64,000 nt of DNA from Methylibium rhizosphaerae (GTDB taxonomy: Bacteria > Pseudomonadota > Gammaproteobacteria > Burkholderiales > Burkholderiaceae_C). The notes below the pieces were generated by a model. The model saw only the letters and a list, made by a program, of their open reading frames with translations. It was not told where the DNA came from and ran no database searches. Made by a program: the position numbers and the translations under genes. Each line of letters starts with the position of its first letter. Within the stretch, counting starts at the first letter, position 1. The stretch lies in contig NZ_SWAR01000002.1 of the NCBI RefSeq assembly GCF_006386545.1, forward strand, positions 62,001 through 126,000. The letters run 5' to 3'. Positions 33,173 through 41,759 of this stretch are shown here, piece after piece.

Positions 33173-34518
33173 GCGTAACCCTTCAGGTAGTGCTCGCCCA
33201 GCTTGAGGGCGTTCTCGAAACTCACGCCGCGCGCATCGAAGCGGCCCTGCACGCCGATGGTCGGCTGGTCCACCGTGGCCACCAGCACGCTCAGGTCGTA
33301 CAGGCCGGTGAGCTTCTTGTAGGCGCGCATGCACAGCACGGCGCGCAGCGGCAGGCCGCCCTGCTGCACGTAGCGCTCGCGGCACTGCGGCGCGGTGCGG
33401 TCGCGGCTGGCACGTCCACCGAAGCTTTCGTTCTTGAAGCTGTCGGAATAGCGGTCCGCGAACCGCAGGCTGCCGAGCTTGCGGCCGTCATAGGCCTCGT
33501 GGCGCACGGAGAGCGATCCGGTGGTCAGCCAGCCCGACACGAAGATGCGCGTGTCCATCTCGCAGTCGGAACGTTCGAACTCCAGGCCTTTCTCGTCGGC
33601 CGGGGTGCTGCGGCCCCAGCAGCGCATGAAGTCTTCCTGCGGCAGCGGGATCACGTACTGCGGATGGCCGGCGCTGCGCCAGGGCTGGGCGAGGAAGCGC
33701 TCGGTCAGCGTGGCCTGGTGCACCACCAGCTGGCGGGTGAGCTCTGGGTAGGCCGGCTGTGTGATGGGCTGGGCATTGCGGCCGCGCTGCAGCAGGTCTT
33801 CGGCAAACTGCGCCGGCACCAGGAAGCTCACCTGTTCGCCGTCGCGACGCGCCGCCACGTTGATGCCCATGACCTGGCCGCGTTCATCGAGCGTGGGGCC
33901 GCCGCTCACGCCGGCATTGAGCGAGCCGGCAAAGAACACGGTGGGATAGAAGCTGCGCTCGACCAGCCCGTTGTAGGTGCCTTCGAGCACCGCGAAGCCG
34001 ACGTCGAGCGGATTGCCCAGCGAATAGATGCGCTCGCCCTGGTGCACCGGCGTGTGGCGCGGCCGGAAGCGCAAGGCGCCGCGGCCGGCGATCGCGGCCG
34101 GATCGGCCACCTTCACCAGCGCGAGGTCGTGGATGGCATCGAAGGCCAGCAGCTGAAGAGGGCCTTCCTTGCGGTCGGCGGTGCTGTAGATGAGGCGATA
34201 GCGCTCGGGCTGCAGCGCGGCCTGGCTCACCACGTGGTAGTTCGTGATGATGTGGCCCTCGTTGCTGACCAGGAAGCCGGAGCCGACGCTGGCCTGGCTG
34301 TCCTGCCCCTTGAGGAGCGTGCGCACCTGCAGCAGCTGCGGGCGCGCGAATTCATACAGTCGCTGCGCCGAAGCCGACACCGGCACGGGCGCCGACGCTG
34401 CAGGCGCGGCAGGATCGGGCGGCGGCGTCTGCGTCTGGGCCTGCGCAGCACCCAGCGGTGTCAGCAGCAAGGCAGCCAGCGCACTCGTCCACAATCGGGC
34501 GGCAAGACGACTTTTCAT
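33133..34518 (-). CDS. Periplasmic trypsin-like serine protease
   Basis: 461 aa. A signal peptide (residues 1-27, TPLGAAQA) is followed by a Pro-rich linker and a trypsin-like domain with the full triad: H95 in ITNYHVV, D131 in AIHDLALVKV, S205 in NAGVSGGPT. This resembles the DegP/HtrA protease core, but no PDZ domain is seen. The C-terminal 200 residues contain several cysteines (FMRCWG, RSDCEMD, APQCRERY, AVLCMRAY) and no family I recognise. The gene overlaps the FHA membrane-protein gene by 40 bp in a different frame. Confidence 0.88.
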   Translation of the reverse strand: MKSRLAARLWTSALAALLLTPLGAAQAQTQTPPPDPAAPAASAPVPVSASAQRLYEFARPQLLQVRTLLKGQDSQASVGSGFLVSNEGHIITNYHVVSQAALQPERYRLIYSTADRKEGPLQLLAFDAIHDLALVKVADPAAIAGRGALRFRPRHTPVHQGERIYSLGNPLDVGFAVLEGTYNGLVERSFYPTVFFAGSLNAGVSGGPTLDERGQVMGINVAARRDGEQVSFLVPAQFAEDLLQRGRNAQPITQPAYPELTRQLVVHQATLTERFLAQPWRSAGHPQYVIPLPQEDFMRCWGRSTPADEKGLEFERSDCEMDTRIFVSGWLTTGSLSVRHEAYDGRKLGSLRFADRYSDSFKNESFGGRASRDRTAPQCRERYVQQGGLPLRAVLCMRAYKKLTGLYDLSVLVATVDQPTIGVQGRFDARGVSFENALKLGEHYLKGYAWTSSSEATTSQR

Positions 34519-34564
34519 CGGGCCATTCTAGGGACGAGAGACGGCTCGCTTCGGGAGTAACGGC

Positions 34565-35557
34565 ATGAAGATCACGATCGTGGGCCTCGGGGCCGTGGGC
34601 GGGCTGCTGGCAGTCAGGCTGGCGCAGGCCGGGCATGTGGTGAGCGCGCTGGCGCGCGGCGCCACCTTGCAGGCCGTGCGCGAACGCGGGCTGGCACTGG
34701 TGGCCGAAGGCCGTCGCTCGCGGGCCTCGCTGCAGGCGGCCGACAACGCCGCGGCGCTGGGCGAGCAGGAGCTGGTGATCATCGCGCTGAAGGCACAGAC
34801 GCTGCCCGCGCTCGCGCCCTCGCTGGCCCCTTTGCTGTCCGCCGACACCGTGGTGCTGACCGCGATGAACGGCGTGCCGTGGTGGTTCCTCGAAACACCG
34901 GCGCTCGCGCAGGTCCTGTCGCCGGCCGAACGCCGGCTGACGAGCGTCGACCCCGACGGGCGCATCGCCGCCAGCCTGCCGATCGAGCAGGTGCTCGGCG
35001 GCGTGGTGCACCTCACGGCACGGGTCGAGCAGACCGGCGAAGTGGTGCACGGCTTCGGCAACCGGCTCATCGTGGGCGAACCGTGCGGCGGCCTGTCGCC
35101 GCGCGTGCATGCGGTGGCCGAGGCCTTGCGCAGCGGCGGCTTCACCGTCGAAGAAAGCGCCGACCTGCGCCACGACCTCTGGTTCAAGCTGTGGGGCAAC
35201 ATGACCACCAACCCGGTCTCGGCCCTGACCGGCGCCACCGCCGACCGCATCCTCGACGACCCCTTCGTGGCGGCCTTCTGCCTGCGCGCGATGGCCGAGG
35301 CGGCGGCGGTGGGCGAAAAGATCGGCTGCCCGATCGCGCAAAGCGGCGAGGAGCGCCATGAGGTGACCCGCCGGCTCGGCGCGTTCAAGACCTCGATGCT
35401 GCAGGACGCCGAAGCCGGCCGGCCGCTGGAGCTCGACGCACTGGTCGGCGCGGTGGTCGAGATCGGCCGCAAGGTCGGTGTCGCCACGCCCAACATCGAC
35501 GCCCTGCTCGGTCTGACGCGGCTGATGGCGAACACCCGCGGGCTGCTGCCGCGCTGA
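34565..35557 (+). CDS. 2-dehydropantoate 2-reductase family protein (ApbA/PanE)
   Basis: 330-residue NADPH-dependent ketoacid reductase type. The N-terminal nucleotide-binding motif is MKITIVGLGAVGGLLAVRLAQAG (GxGxxG at 7-12). IIALKAQTLPALAPSLAPLL and TAMNGVPWWFLE form the domain linker. The catalytic lysine is likely in DLWFKLWGNMTTNPVSALTG, with the family end motif FKTSMLQDAEAGRPLELDALVGAVVEIG. Many genomes carry paralogues, so pantothenate synthesis is possible but not certain. It is divergent from the serine protease gene. Confidence 0.88.
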   Translation: MKITIVGLGAVGGLLAVRLAQAGHVVSALARGATLQAVRERGLALVAEGRRSRASLQAADNAAALGEQELVIIALKAQTLPALAPSLAPLLSADTVVLTAMNGVPWWFLETPALAQVLSPAERRLTSVDPDGRIAASLPIEQVLGGVVHLTARVEQTGEVVHGFGNRLIVGEPCGGLSPRVHAVAEALRSGGFTVEESADLRHDLWFKLWGNMTTNPVSALTGATADRILDDPFVAAFCLRAMAEAAAVGEKIGCPIAQSGEERHEVTRRLGAFKTSMLQDAEAGRPLELDALVGAVVEIGRKVGVATPNIDALLGLTRLMANTRGLLPR

Positions 35558-35618
35558 ACCCAGGCGCCCGGAGCAGCCGGGTGCGTGACGGGTTCAACAC
35601 TCTTGTCCTCTTGTCTGC

Positions 35619-35645
35619 TTGAGTTCGCCGGCCCTCGTCCGATAA
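35619..35645 (+). promoter_or_regulatory. Sigma-28 (FliA)-type promoter of the chemoreceptor
   Basis: TTGAGTTC (35619-35626), an 11-bp spacer and TCCGATAA (35638-35645). This compares with the FliA consensus TAAAGTTT-N11-GCCGATAA: 5 of 8 and 7 of 8 matches with the exact spacing. It lies 57 bp before the receptor ATG. A 7-bp inverted repeat, GACGGCC / GGCCGTC (35657-35678), follows in the leader. Confidence 0.65.
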
Positions 35646-35702
35646 GCCACGAGCGCGACGGCCGGGTTGACGGCCGTCAATTCCCGACCGAGCGACAACG
35701 AG

Positions 35703-37265
35703 ATGAACTTCCTTTGCAGTTTCAAGATCGGCCCCCGCCTCGGGGCCGCCTTCGCCCTGGTGCTGATGCTGACCATCGGCGCCGCCCTCTCCGGCATCTA
35801 CCAGCTGAACGGGGCCGTCGAGGCCTATGTACGCCTGCTCGGCTATGAAGTCGCGCATGAGCGCTCCACCGCGCAGATCGAGGTGCACTTCAAGACGCAG
35901 GTTCAGGAGTGGAAGAACGTCCTGCTGCGCGGCAAGGACCCGAAGCAGCTCGAGAAATACTGGGCCGCCTTCCAGAAGAGCGAACGCGAAGTCGCGCAGA
36001 ACGCCCGCGCACTGCATGACGCATTCGACGCGTCCGACGACGCAGAGATCCGCAAGCGCGTCGACGCGTTCATGACGGCCCATGCCGCGCTGGGCGCCGC
36101 CTACCGCAAGGGCTACGACGCCTTCGTGGCGGCCGGTTTCGACGCCTCGGCAGGCGACCAGGCGGTGCAAGGTGCCGACCGCGAGCCGTCGAAGCTGCTG
36201 ACCGAGATCGTGGCGGCCAATGTGAAGGGCCAGGCGGCGGCGAACGAACGCGCCAGCGCGCGCGCCCGGCAGGCCACGCTGTGGTCGGTGAGCCTGATGC
36301 TGGCGTCGTGCGTGCTGGCCGCGGTGCTCGCCTGGCTGGTCACTCGGTCGCTGACCCGGCCCATCGCCAGCGCGGTCAAGGTGGCCGAAACCGTGGCATC
36401 GGGCGACCTGACCTCGCACATCGAGGTCGTCGGGCGCGACGAAAGCGCCCAGCTGCTGGCCGCGCTCAAGCGCATGAACGACAGCCTGGTCAACATCGTC
36501 GGCCAGGTGCGCGACGCCTCGGAATCCATTGCCACCGGCTCGTCGCAGATCGCCAGCGGCAATGCCGACCTGTCGCAGCGCACGGAAGAGCAGGCCAGCA
36601 ACCTGCAGCAGACTGCCGCCTCGATGGAGCAGCTCACCGCCACGGTGAAGCAGAACGCAGACACCGCGATGACCGCCACCCAGCTGGCCGGCTCCGCCTC
36701 CTCGGTGGCCGAGGAAGGCGGCTCGGTGGTGAGCCGCGTGGTGCACACCATGGGCGACATCAGCGAGAGCTCGAAGCGGATCGCCGACATCATCGGCGTG
36801 ATCGACAGCATCGCCTTCCAGACCAACATCCTCGCGCTCAATGCAGCGGTGGAAGCGGCGCGCGCGGGCGAACAGGGCCGCGGTTTCGCGGTGGTGGCCG
36901 GCGAGGTGCGCAGCCTCGCGCAGCGCAGCGCGCAGGCGGCCAAGGAGATCAAGAGCCTCATCGGCGAAAGCGTCGGCAAGGTGGAAGCCGGTACGCGGCT
37001 GGTCGGCGACGCCGGGGAGACGATGGACAGCATCGTGTCGCAGGTCCGGCGCGTGAGCGACCTGATCAGCCAGATCAGCGCGGCCAGCATCGAGCAGTCG
37101 GGCGGCATCGGCCAGATCGGCGACGCCGTGCAGCAGCTCGACCACGTGACCCAGCAGAACGCGGCGCTCGTGGAGCAGTCGGCCGCCGCCGCCGAAAGCC
37201 TGAAGCAGCAGGCCGCGCGCCTGGCAAACACCGTGTCGGTGTTCCAGCTGGCACACGAACAGTGA
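35703..37265 (+). CDS. Methyl-accepting chemotaxis protein
   Basis: 520-residue chemoreceptor: short cytoplasmic N-terminus, TM1 at about 12-33 ([23 protein letters not shown]), a four-helix-type periplasmic domain, TM2 at about 195-215, HAMP ([23 protein letters not shown]) and a long signalling coiled coil. The kinase-control hairpin is [20 protein letters not shown] followed by [30 protein letters not shown] 35703 is chosen over an upstream TTG. There is no CheR-binding pentapeptide at the end (VFQLAHEQ). A FliA-type promoter upstream ties it to the flagellar regulon. The ligand is unknown. Confidence 0.93.
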   Translation: MNFLCSFKIGPRLGAAFALVLMLTIGAALSGIYQLNGAVEAYVRLLGYEVAHERSTAQIEVHFKTQVQEWKNVLLRGKDPKQLEKYWAAFQKSEREVAQNARALHDAFDASDDAEIRKRVDAFMTAHAALGAAYRKGYDAFVAAGFDASAGDQAVQGADREPSKLLTEIVAANVKGQAAANERASARARQATLWSVSLMLASCVLAAVLAWLVTRSLTRPIASAVKVAETVASGDLTSHIEVVGRDESAQLLAALKRMNDSLVNIVGQVRDASESIATGSSQIASGNADLSQRTEEQASNLQQTAASMEQLTATVKQNADTAMTATQLAGSASSVAEEGGSVVSRVVHTMGDISESSKRIADIIGVIDSIAFQTNILALNAAVEAARAGEQGRGFAVVAGEVRSLAQRSAQAAKEIKSLIGESVGKVEAGTRLVGDAGETMDSIVSQVRRVSDLISQISAASIEQSGGIGQIGDAVQQLDHVTQQNAALVEQSAAAAESLKQQAARLANTVSVFQLAHEQ

Positions 37266-37327
37266 CCAGTGACTCGTGACCAGTGACCTGTGAATTCACG
37301 AGTCACCAGTCACAAGTCACTGGTCAC
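37262..37327. repeat. 66-bp near-perfect palindrome built of GTGACCAGTGAC units
   Basis: Two 33-bp arms centred on GAATTC match at 28 of 33 positions. The left arm is itself two 14-bp tandem units (GTGACCAGTGACTC, GTGACCAGTGACCT). It starts at the stop codon of the chemoreceptor gene (TGA 37263-37265) and could fold into a very long hairpin in either strand's RNA. It may serve as terminator or mRNA end, but its regular build suggests an expanded repeat. Confidence 0.85.
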
Positions 37328-37417
37328 TACGACCAAGGGGGCAGTTGAGCTTGGCACCCTTGTTGCTCTATGCTCCGCAGGTCTGTGGATAACAGACCCT
37401 ACAAACAGGAGCGGGTC

Positions 37418-37975
37418 ATGGATGTGCTTCAACTCGACGTATCCGGCCGCCCGCAGGCCTGGATCTCGGCGAAAGAAGCAGCCGTGATCTACGCCTGCGA
37501 CGGAGTCGCCTGGACGCTGGGCGATCCTTTCTGGGTGCTGCGCGGCGGCACCCAGCGCCGCACCGGGCTGCAGTCGCGCATCGAGGTGCATCCCATCATC
37601 GCGGTACGCGGCGCCATCCCCAGCCGGGCCTGGCGCACGGTGCCGGCGCTGTCGAACCCCAAGCTGTTCGCGCGCGACCGCTACCTGTGCGCCTACTGCG
37701 GGCACCAGTTCCCGCAGGACGACCTGACCCGCGAACACATCCGGCCCACGTCGCGAGGCGGCGGCGACACCTGGATGAACTGCATCACCGCCTGCCGGGG
37801 CTGCAACGGCCGCAAGGGCAACCGCATGCCCGAAGAGGCCAACATGTCGCTGATCTACCTGCCCTACGTGCCCAGCCTGCACGAAGACATGATCCTGCGC
37901 GGCAGGCGCATCCTGGCCGACCAGATGGAGTTCCTGCTGGCCAGCGTTCCGAAACACAGCCGCCTGCACGGCTAG
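37418..37975 (+). CDS. HNH endonuclease
   Basis: 185-residue protein with a central zinc-bound HNH fold: CAYC (91-94), DLTREHIRPTSRGGGDTWMN (H107 and N121 of the active site), then CRGC (126-129) and NGRKGNR. The N-terminal 80 residues (MDVLQLDVSGRPQAWISAKEAA) are a conserved companion domain in this Burkholderiales family. CAGGAG lies 8 nt before the ATG. It is a free-standing host-type HNH protein: no methylase, toxin or phage genes are near. Its cellular target is unknown. Confidence 0.9.
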   Translation: MDVLQLDVSGRPQAWISAKEAAVIYACDGVAWTLGDPFWVLRGGTQRRTGLQSRIEVHPIIAVRGAIPSRAWRTVPALSNPKLFARDRYLCAYCGHQFPQDDLTREHIRPTSRGGGDTWMNCITACRGCNGRKGNRMPEEANMSLIYLPYVPSLHEDMILRGRRILADQMEFLLASVPKHSRLHG

Positions 37976-38013
37976 CGCTTGCGACGGCCCGTCCTGGCGA
38001 AAGGACACATGCC

Positions 38014-38481
38014 ATGAAGACCCTGCTTTCCGTGCTGGCCGCGGCGGCGCTGGCGGCCTGCTCCACGACCAGTCCCGACGTCGTGCAACGCAGCGAGGCC
38101 CAGCGGCTGTCGCAGGTGCAGGACGCCACCGTGCTCAGCGTGCGGCCGGTGGTGGTGGACGGCACGCAAAGCGGCACCGGCGGGGTGACCGGCGCGGTGG
38201 TGGGCGGCGTGGCCGGCTCGTCGGTGGGCGGCAGCCGCGAGGCCGTGGTGGTGGGCGTCCTGGCCGCGGTGACCGGCGCAGTGGTCGGCAACGCCGTCGA
38301 GCGGGCCGCCACGCGCGAGGACGCCTACGAGATCCTGCTGCAGCTGCCCAGCGGTGAACGCCGCTCGGTCGTGCAGGCCAAGGGCAGCGAGGTGCTGCAG
38401 CCCGGCGATGCGGTGATCCTCGTCACCACCGGCGGCAAGACCCGCGTGACCAAGGCGCCGCCGGTGCGGCCGGCGTCGTAG
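38014..38481 (+). CDS. Glycine-zipper outer-membrane lipoprotein, SlyB-like
   Basis: 155-residue lipoprotein. Signal peptide with lipobox LAAC (modified Cys16, followed by STTS, which favours outer-membrane sorting). The centre is a glycine-zipper repeat (GGVTGAVVGGVAGSSVGGS and VGVLAAVTGAVVGNAVE) that forms a helical hairpin in SlyB/Pcp-type proteins. The C-terminal part (YEILLQLPSGERRSVVQ, LQPGDAVILV) is a small beta domain. It probably stabilises the outer membrane. It precedes the Mla-type lipid transport operon. Confidence 0.88.
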   Translation: MKTLLSVLAAAALAACSTTSPDVVQRSEAQRLSQVQDATVLSVRPVVVDGTQSGTGGVTGAVVGGVAGSSVGGSREAVVVGVLAAVTGAVVGNAVERAATREDAYEILLQLPSGERRSVVQAKGSEVLQPGDAVILVTTGGKTRVTKAPPVRPAS

Positions 38482-38501
38482 GCCTGCAGCCGGCCCCTGC
38501 G

Positions 38502-38521
38502 CAGCGCCCGTCGCGGCGCTG
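38502..38521 (+). promoter_or_regulatory. Hairpin abutting the mlaE-like GTG start
   Basis: CAGCGCC (38502-38508) pairs with GGCGCTG (38515-38521) around CGTCGC. The last paired base is the G of the proposed GTG start codon, and no Shine-Dalgarno is visible. It may end transcripts of the lipoprotein gene or limit translation of the permease. Confidence 0.4.
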
Positions 38522-39327
38522 TGCTTCAATCGGCGCGGTCCGAGTCCACCCTCCGCCGCACCTTGCGCCTGGCTGCCCTTCTCCCGCTGCAAGCCGTTGC
38601 CTTCCTGGGCCATGTCGGCCTGTCGGCGGCCGGCGCCCTGCGCCACGGCAGCGCGTTCCGGTCGGGCGACTTCATCCGCATTGCGGCCGACTGCAGCGCC
38701 CGCTCGCTGCCCATCGTCTTCGTGGTCAACCTGCTGGTGGGCGCCATCCTGGCCTTCGTCGGCGCGGTGCAGCTGGTGAAGTTCGGCGCCGGCATCTACG
38801 TGGCCGACCTGGTGGGCATAGCGGTGGCCCGCGAGATGGCGGCGGTGATCACCGCGGTGGTCATGGCCGGGCGCACGGGCGCGGCATTTGCCGCGGAGCT
38901 CGCGACCATGCAGACCAACGAGGAAATCGATGCGCTCGAGGTGCTGGGCCTGCACGCGGTGGACTACCTGGTGCTGCCGCGCGTGCTGGCCCTGCTGGGG
39001 CTGATGCCGCTGCTGTTCGTGTATGCCTGCCTGACCGGCCTGCTGGGCGGGCTGCTGGTGGGCGGCGGCATGCTGCACATTGCGCCGGCCGCCTACTTCG
39101 ACCGCACCTTCGAAGCACTGAGCATGGCGCATGTCGGCCTCGGCTTCACCAAGTCGTTCGTGTTCGGCGCACTGGTGGCCATCACCGGCTGCTACTACGG
39201 CCTGCATGCGCAGCGCAGCGCCGCCGGCGTGGGTCAGGCCACCACCCGCACGGTGGTCGCCAGCATCGTCGGCATCATCGTGATCGACGCGGTGTTCGCG
39301 GTCTGCGCCAACGCCCTGGACATATGA
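38521..39327 (+). CDS. MlaE-like ABC permease of an MCE lipid transport system (GTG start)
   Basis: 268-residue inner-membrane permease with five or six helices, MlaE/YrbE family: FVVNLLVGAILAFVGAVQLVKFGA, VAREMAAVITAVVMAGRTGAAFAAELATMQTNEEIDALEVLG, VLPRVLALLGLMPLLFVYA. The GTG at 38521 is the only reasonable start after the in-frame stop at 38479. Its TGA overlaps the next gene's ATG (ATGA). With the following three genes it forms a PqiC-containing MCE system moving phospholipids between membranes. Confidence 0.88.
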   Translation: MLQSARSESTLRRTLRLAALLPLQAVAFLGHVGLSAAGALRHGSAFRSGDFIRIAADCSARSLPIVFVVNLLVGAILAFVGAVQLVKFGAGIYVADLVGIAVAREMAAVITAVVMAGRTGAAFAAELATMQTNEEIDALEVLGLHAVDYLVLPRVLALLGLMPLLFVYACLTGLLGGLLVGGGMLHIAPAAYFDRTFEALSMAHVGLGFTKSFVFGALVAITGCYYGLHAQRSAAGVGQATTRTVVASIVGIIVIDAVFAVCANALDI

Positions 39328-40094
39328 CACCGCTGCTGGCCGTCCACGACCTCGAGATGCGATTCGGATCGCGGCTCATCCAGGCCGGCGTGTCGTTCAC
39401 GCTCGAGCGCGGCTGCATCTTCGCGGTGATGGGCGGCAGCGGCTGCGGCAAGAGCACGCTGCTCAAGCACCTCATCGGCCTGCTGCCGCCGCATGCCGGG
39501 CGCATCGAATACGACGGCGTGGACTACTGGAAAAGCGGCGACGCCGAGCGGCAGCGTTTGCGCGCCGGCTTCGGCATGCTGTTCCAGAGCGCGGCGCTGT
39601 GGTCGTCGATGAGCGTGCTCGACAACGTGCTGCTGCCGCTGGAGCGGCAGACCACGCTCGACGCCCGGCAGCGCGAGGCGCGCGCCCGCGAGGTGCTCGA
39701 ATGGGTGGGCCTGGCCGAACACGCCGGCAAGGCGCCTTCCGAACTCAGCGGCGGCATGAAGAAGCGCGCCGGCCTGGCGCGTGCCATCGCGGCCGAGCCG
39801 CCGCTGCTGTTCCTCGACGAGCCCTCGGCCGGGCTCGACCCCATCAGCTCGGTGCGGCTCGACGAGCTGATCCTCGACCTGCGCGAGCGCACCGGCGCGG
39901 CCGTGGTCATGGTGAGCCACGAGCTGCCCAGCCTGCTGGCCATTGCCGACGACGGCATCTTCCTCGACGCCGACAGCCGCCGCCCCATCGCCCATGGCAG
40001 CCCGCGCCGGCTGCGCGATGATGCGCAACACCCCACCGTGCGGGCTTTCCTGCGGAGGGAAACTCCGGCCCGTCAAACCCCGGTCATCTCATGA
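39324..40094 (+). CDS. MlaF-like ATPase of the MCE lipid transport system
   Basis: 256-residue ABC ATPase. Walker A VMGGSGCGKSTLLKHL, Q-loop region FGMLFQSAALWSSMSV, signature LSGGMKKRAGLARAIA (the GGMxKR form typical of MlaF-type proteins), Walker B PPLLFLDEPSAGLD and the H-loop MVSHE. Both ends overlap neighbours by ATGA, showing strict coupling with the permease and the MCE protein. Confidence 0.92.
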   Translation: MTPLLAVHDLEMRFGSRLIQAGVSFTLERGCIFAVMGGSGCGKSTLLKHLIGLLPPHAGRIEYDGVDYWKSGDAERQRLRAGFGMLFQSAALWSSMSVLDNVLLPLERQTTLDARQREARAREVLEWVGLAEHAGKAPSELSGGMKKRAGLARAIAAEPPLLFLDEPSAGLDPISSVRLDELILDLRERTGAAVVMVSHELPSLLAIADDGIFLDADSRRPIAHGSPRRLRDDAQHPTVRAFLRRETPARQTPVIS

Positions 40095-41056
40095 AACGCC
40101 ACGCCCTCCTCGTCGGCAGCTTCCTCATCGGCGCCCTGGTACTGGCAGTGGCCGGCGTGCTGTGGCTGAGCGGCGCCGACCTGTTCCAGCAGCAGGTGCG
40201 TGCGGTCATCTACTTCAAGGGCAACGTGAGCGGCCTGTACATCGGGGCGCCGGTCACCTTCCGCGGCGTGCAGGTGGGCCAGGTCATGAACATCGGCATC
40301 GAGGTCGACCGGCAGACGCTGGCGGCCAGCATCCCGGTGCATGTGCGGCTGCAACCGTCGGCCGTGTACGTGAACGGCGGCAACGAGAAGGCGCCCATCG
40401 ACATCGACCAGCTGGTGCAGCGGGGCCTGCGTGCCCGGCTGGTGGCGCAGAGCTTCGTGACCGGACAGCGCGCCATCGACCTCGACTTCGCACCCGACAC
40501 GCCGGCCGAGCGCCTGGGCCGCAACGGCGGCGAGCCCGAGATCCCGGCGCAGCCCGACCGGTTCGGCGCGCTCATCGACCAGGTGGCCGAGCTGCCGCTG
40601 CGGCAGACGGTCGAGGACCTGCGCCACACGCTGCAGGCGCTGCAGAAGACGCTGACCACCGCACAGGCCACGCTCGACATCACCGCCAGGGAGGTGAGCG
40701 CCACCGCCGGCGAAGCGCGCCGGACGCTTGCCACGGCCGCCGGCGCCATCCAGCAGGTCGAACGAAATGCCAACGTGACGCTGGCCTCGGTCACCCGTTT
40801 GTCAGAGACTACGCGCGACACCGTGGCCGGTGTGCAGCCCGAGCTGCAGAGAACCCTCACCGGTGCACGCGAGGCTGCAGAATCGGCGCGCCTGGCGATG
40901 GACCGGGTGGCCGAGCTCACCGCCCCGGGCGCACCGCTGCGCGACGACCTCGACATTGCCGTGCGCGACCTGTCGCAAGCGGCACGCAGCCTGCGCGACT
41001 GGGCCGAGCTGCTGGAAGAAAAACCCAACGCCGTGATCTTCGGGAACCGTCCATGA
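40091..41056 (+). CDS. MlaD/MCE-domain substrate-binding protein
   Basis: 321-residue inner-membrane-anchored protein. One N-terminal helix (residues 7-28, ALLVGSFLIGALVLAVAGVLWL), a single MCE domain at about 37-115 (VRAVIYFKGNVSGLYIGAPVTFRGVQVGQV), then a long helical region to 305 (EDLRHTLQALQKTLTTAQATL..., TRLSETTRDTVAGVQPELQ) that could extend as a coiled coil across the periplasm. It is longer than E. coli MlaD (about 183 aa) and closer to PqiB/YrbD-type fused forms. It delivers lipids to or from the ABC complex. Confidence 0.9.
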   Translation: MKRHALLVGSFLIGALVLAVAGVLWLSGADLFQQQVRAVIYFKGNVSGLYIGAPVTFRGVQVGQVMNIGIEVDRQTLAASIPVHVRLQPSAVYVNGGNEKAPIDIDQLVQRGLRARLVAQSFVTGQRAIDLDFAPDTPAERLGRNGGEPEIPAQPDRFGALIDQVAELPLRQTVEDLRHTLQALQKTLTTAQATLDITAREVSATAGEARRTLATAAGAIQQVERNANVTLASVTRLSETTRDTVAGVQPELQRTLTGAREAAESARLAMDRVAELTAPGAPLRDDLDIAVRDLSQAARSLRDWAELLEEKPNAVIFGNRP

Positions 41057-41739
41057 ACCTGCTTTGCAGATTGCCCCGCGTCGTTGCCCTGCCGGTGCTG
41101 GCGCTGCTGGCGGCCGCGCTCGCCGGCTGCGCCAGCCGCGAGCCGCGCCCGACGCTGCTCACCGTACCGGCCGCTGCGCGACCCGCGCAGGGCGCCAGCG
41201 TCTCGAGCATCACGCCGGTGCCGCGCCAGCCGGGGGCGGTGCTGGCGGTGCGGCGGCTCGGGCTGCCCGAATACATCCAGGCGCGGCGCGTGCGCTACCG
41301 CGCCGACGCGAGCACCCTGGCCGAATGGCCCAACACCTTCTGGGCCGAACGCATCGAGGTCGGGCTGGCCCGCGAGTTCCAGGCCGCGCTGCGCCAGGCC
41401 TTGCCCGGCTGGCAGCTGTGCGACGACGACTGCTCGGAGCGCAATGCCACGCTGAGCGTGCAGGTGGACCTGGCGCCGCTCGACTTCGTGCGCAACCGCC
41501 TCACGCTGCAGGCCCATGCCCGCATCGTGGTGAGCAGCCTTCCGGCCGCCTCCGCCGGGGGCAAGCCGGGCACGGTGGCAGCGCCGCCGCGCCCGCTGCT
41601 GACGCTGGAGCGCAATTTCGAGCTGGCCGCGAGCGCCGACACGCCGCAGGCCCATGCCCAGACGCTGTCGGACCTGCTGGAGGCGCTGGCCTTCGCGGTG
41701 GCAGAAACCGCGCAGCGTGCGCAGGCAGCCCCTCGCTGA
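41053..41739 (+). CDS. ABC-type transport auxiliary lipoprotein (PqiC family)
   Basis: 228-residue lipoprotein: MNLLCRLPRVVALPVLALL, lipobox LAGC with Cys26, then the PqiC/DUF330 domain (VLAVRRLGLPEYIQARRVRYR, LAEWPNTFWAERIEVGLAREF, LCDDDCSERNATLSVQVDL). PqiC-type proteins sit in the outer membrane and receive the MCE tunnel. It overlaps the MCE gene by ATGA and ends the operon. Confidence 0.88.
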   Translation: MNLLCRLPRVVALPVLALLAAALAGCASREPRPTLLTVPAAARPAQGASVSSITPVPRQPGAVLAVRRLGLPEYIQARRVRYRADASTLAEWPNTFWAERIEVGLAREFQAALRQALPGWQLCDDDCSERNATLSVQVDLAPLDFVRNRLTLQAHARIVVSSLPAASAGGKPGTVAAPPRPLLTLERNFELAASADTPQAHAQTLSDLLEALAFAVAETAQRAQAAPR

Positions 41740-41759
41740 AGACGCTCGCGCCGGCGGCG

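Noticed and set aside
29300-33178. Plus-strand frame of about 1290 codons opposite tetR, FTR1 and FHA genes
   Set aside because: Same antisense composition. The minus strand carries motif-complete proteins and a Fur box.
37418-37975. HNH gene as part of a restriction or toxin system
   Set aside because: No methyltransferase, immunity or phage genes nearby; the family is a conserved stand-alone host gene in this group.
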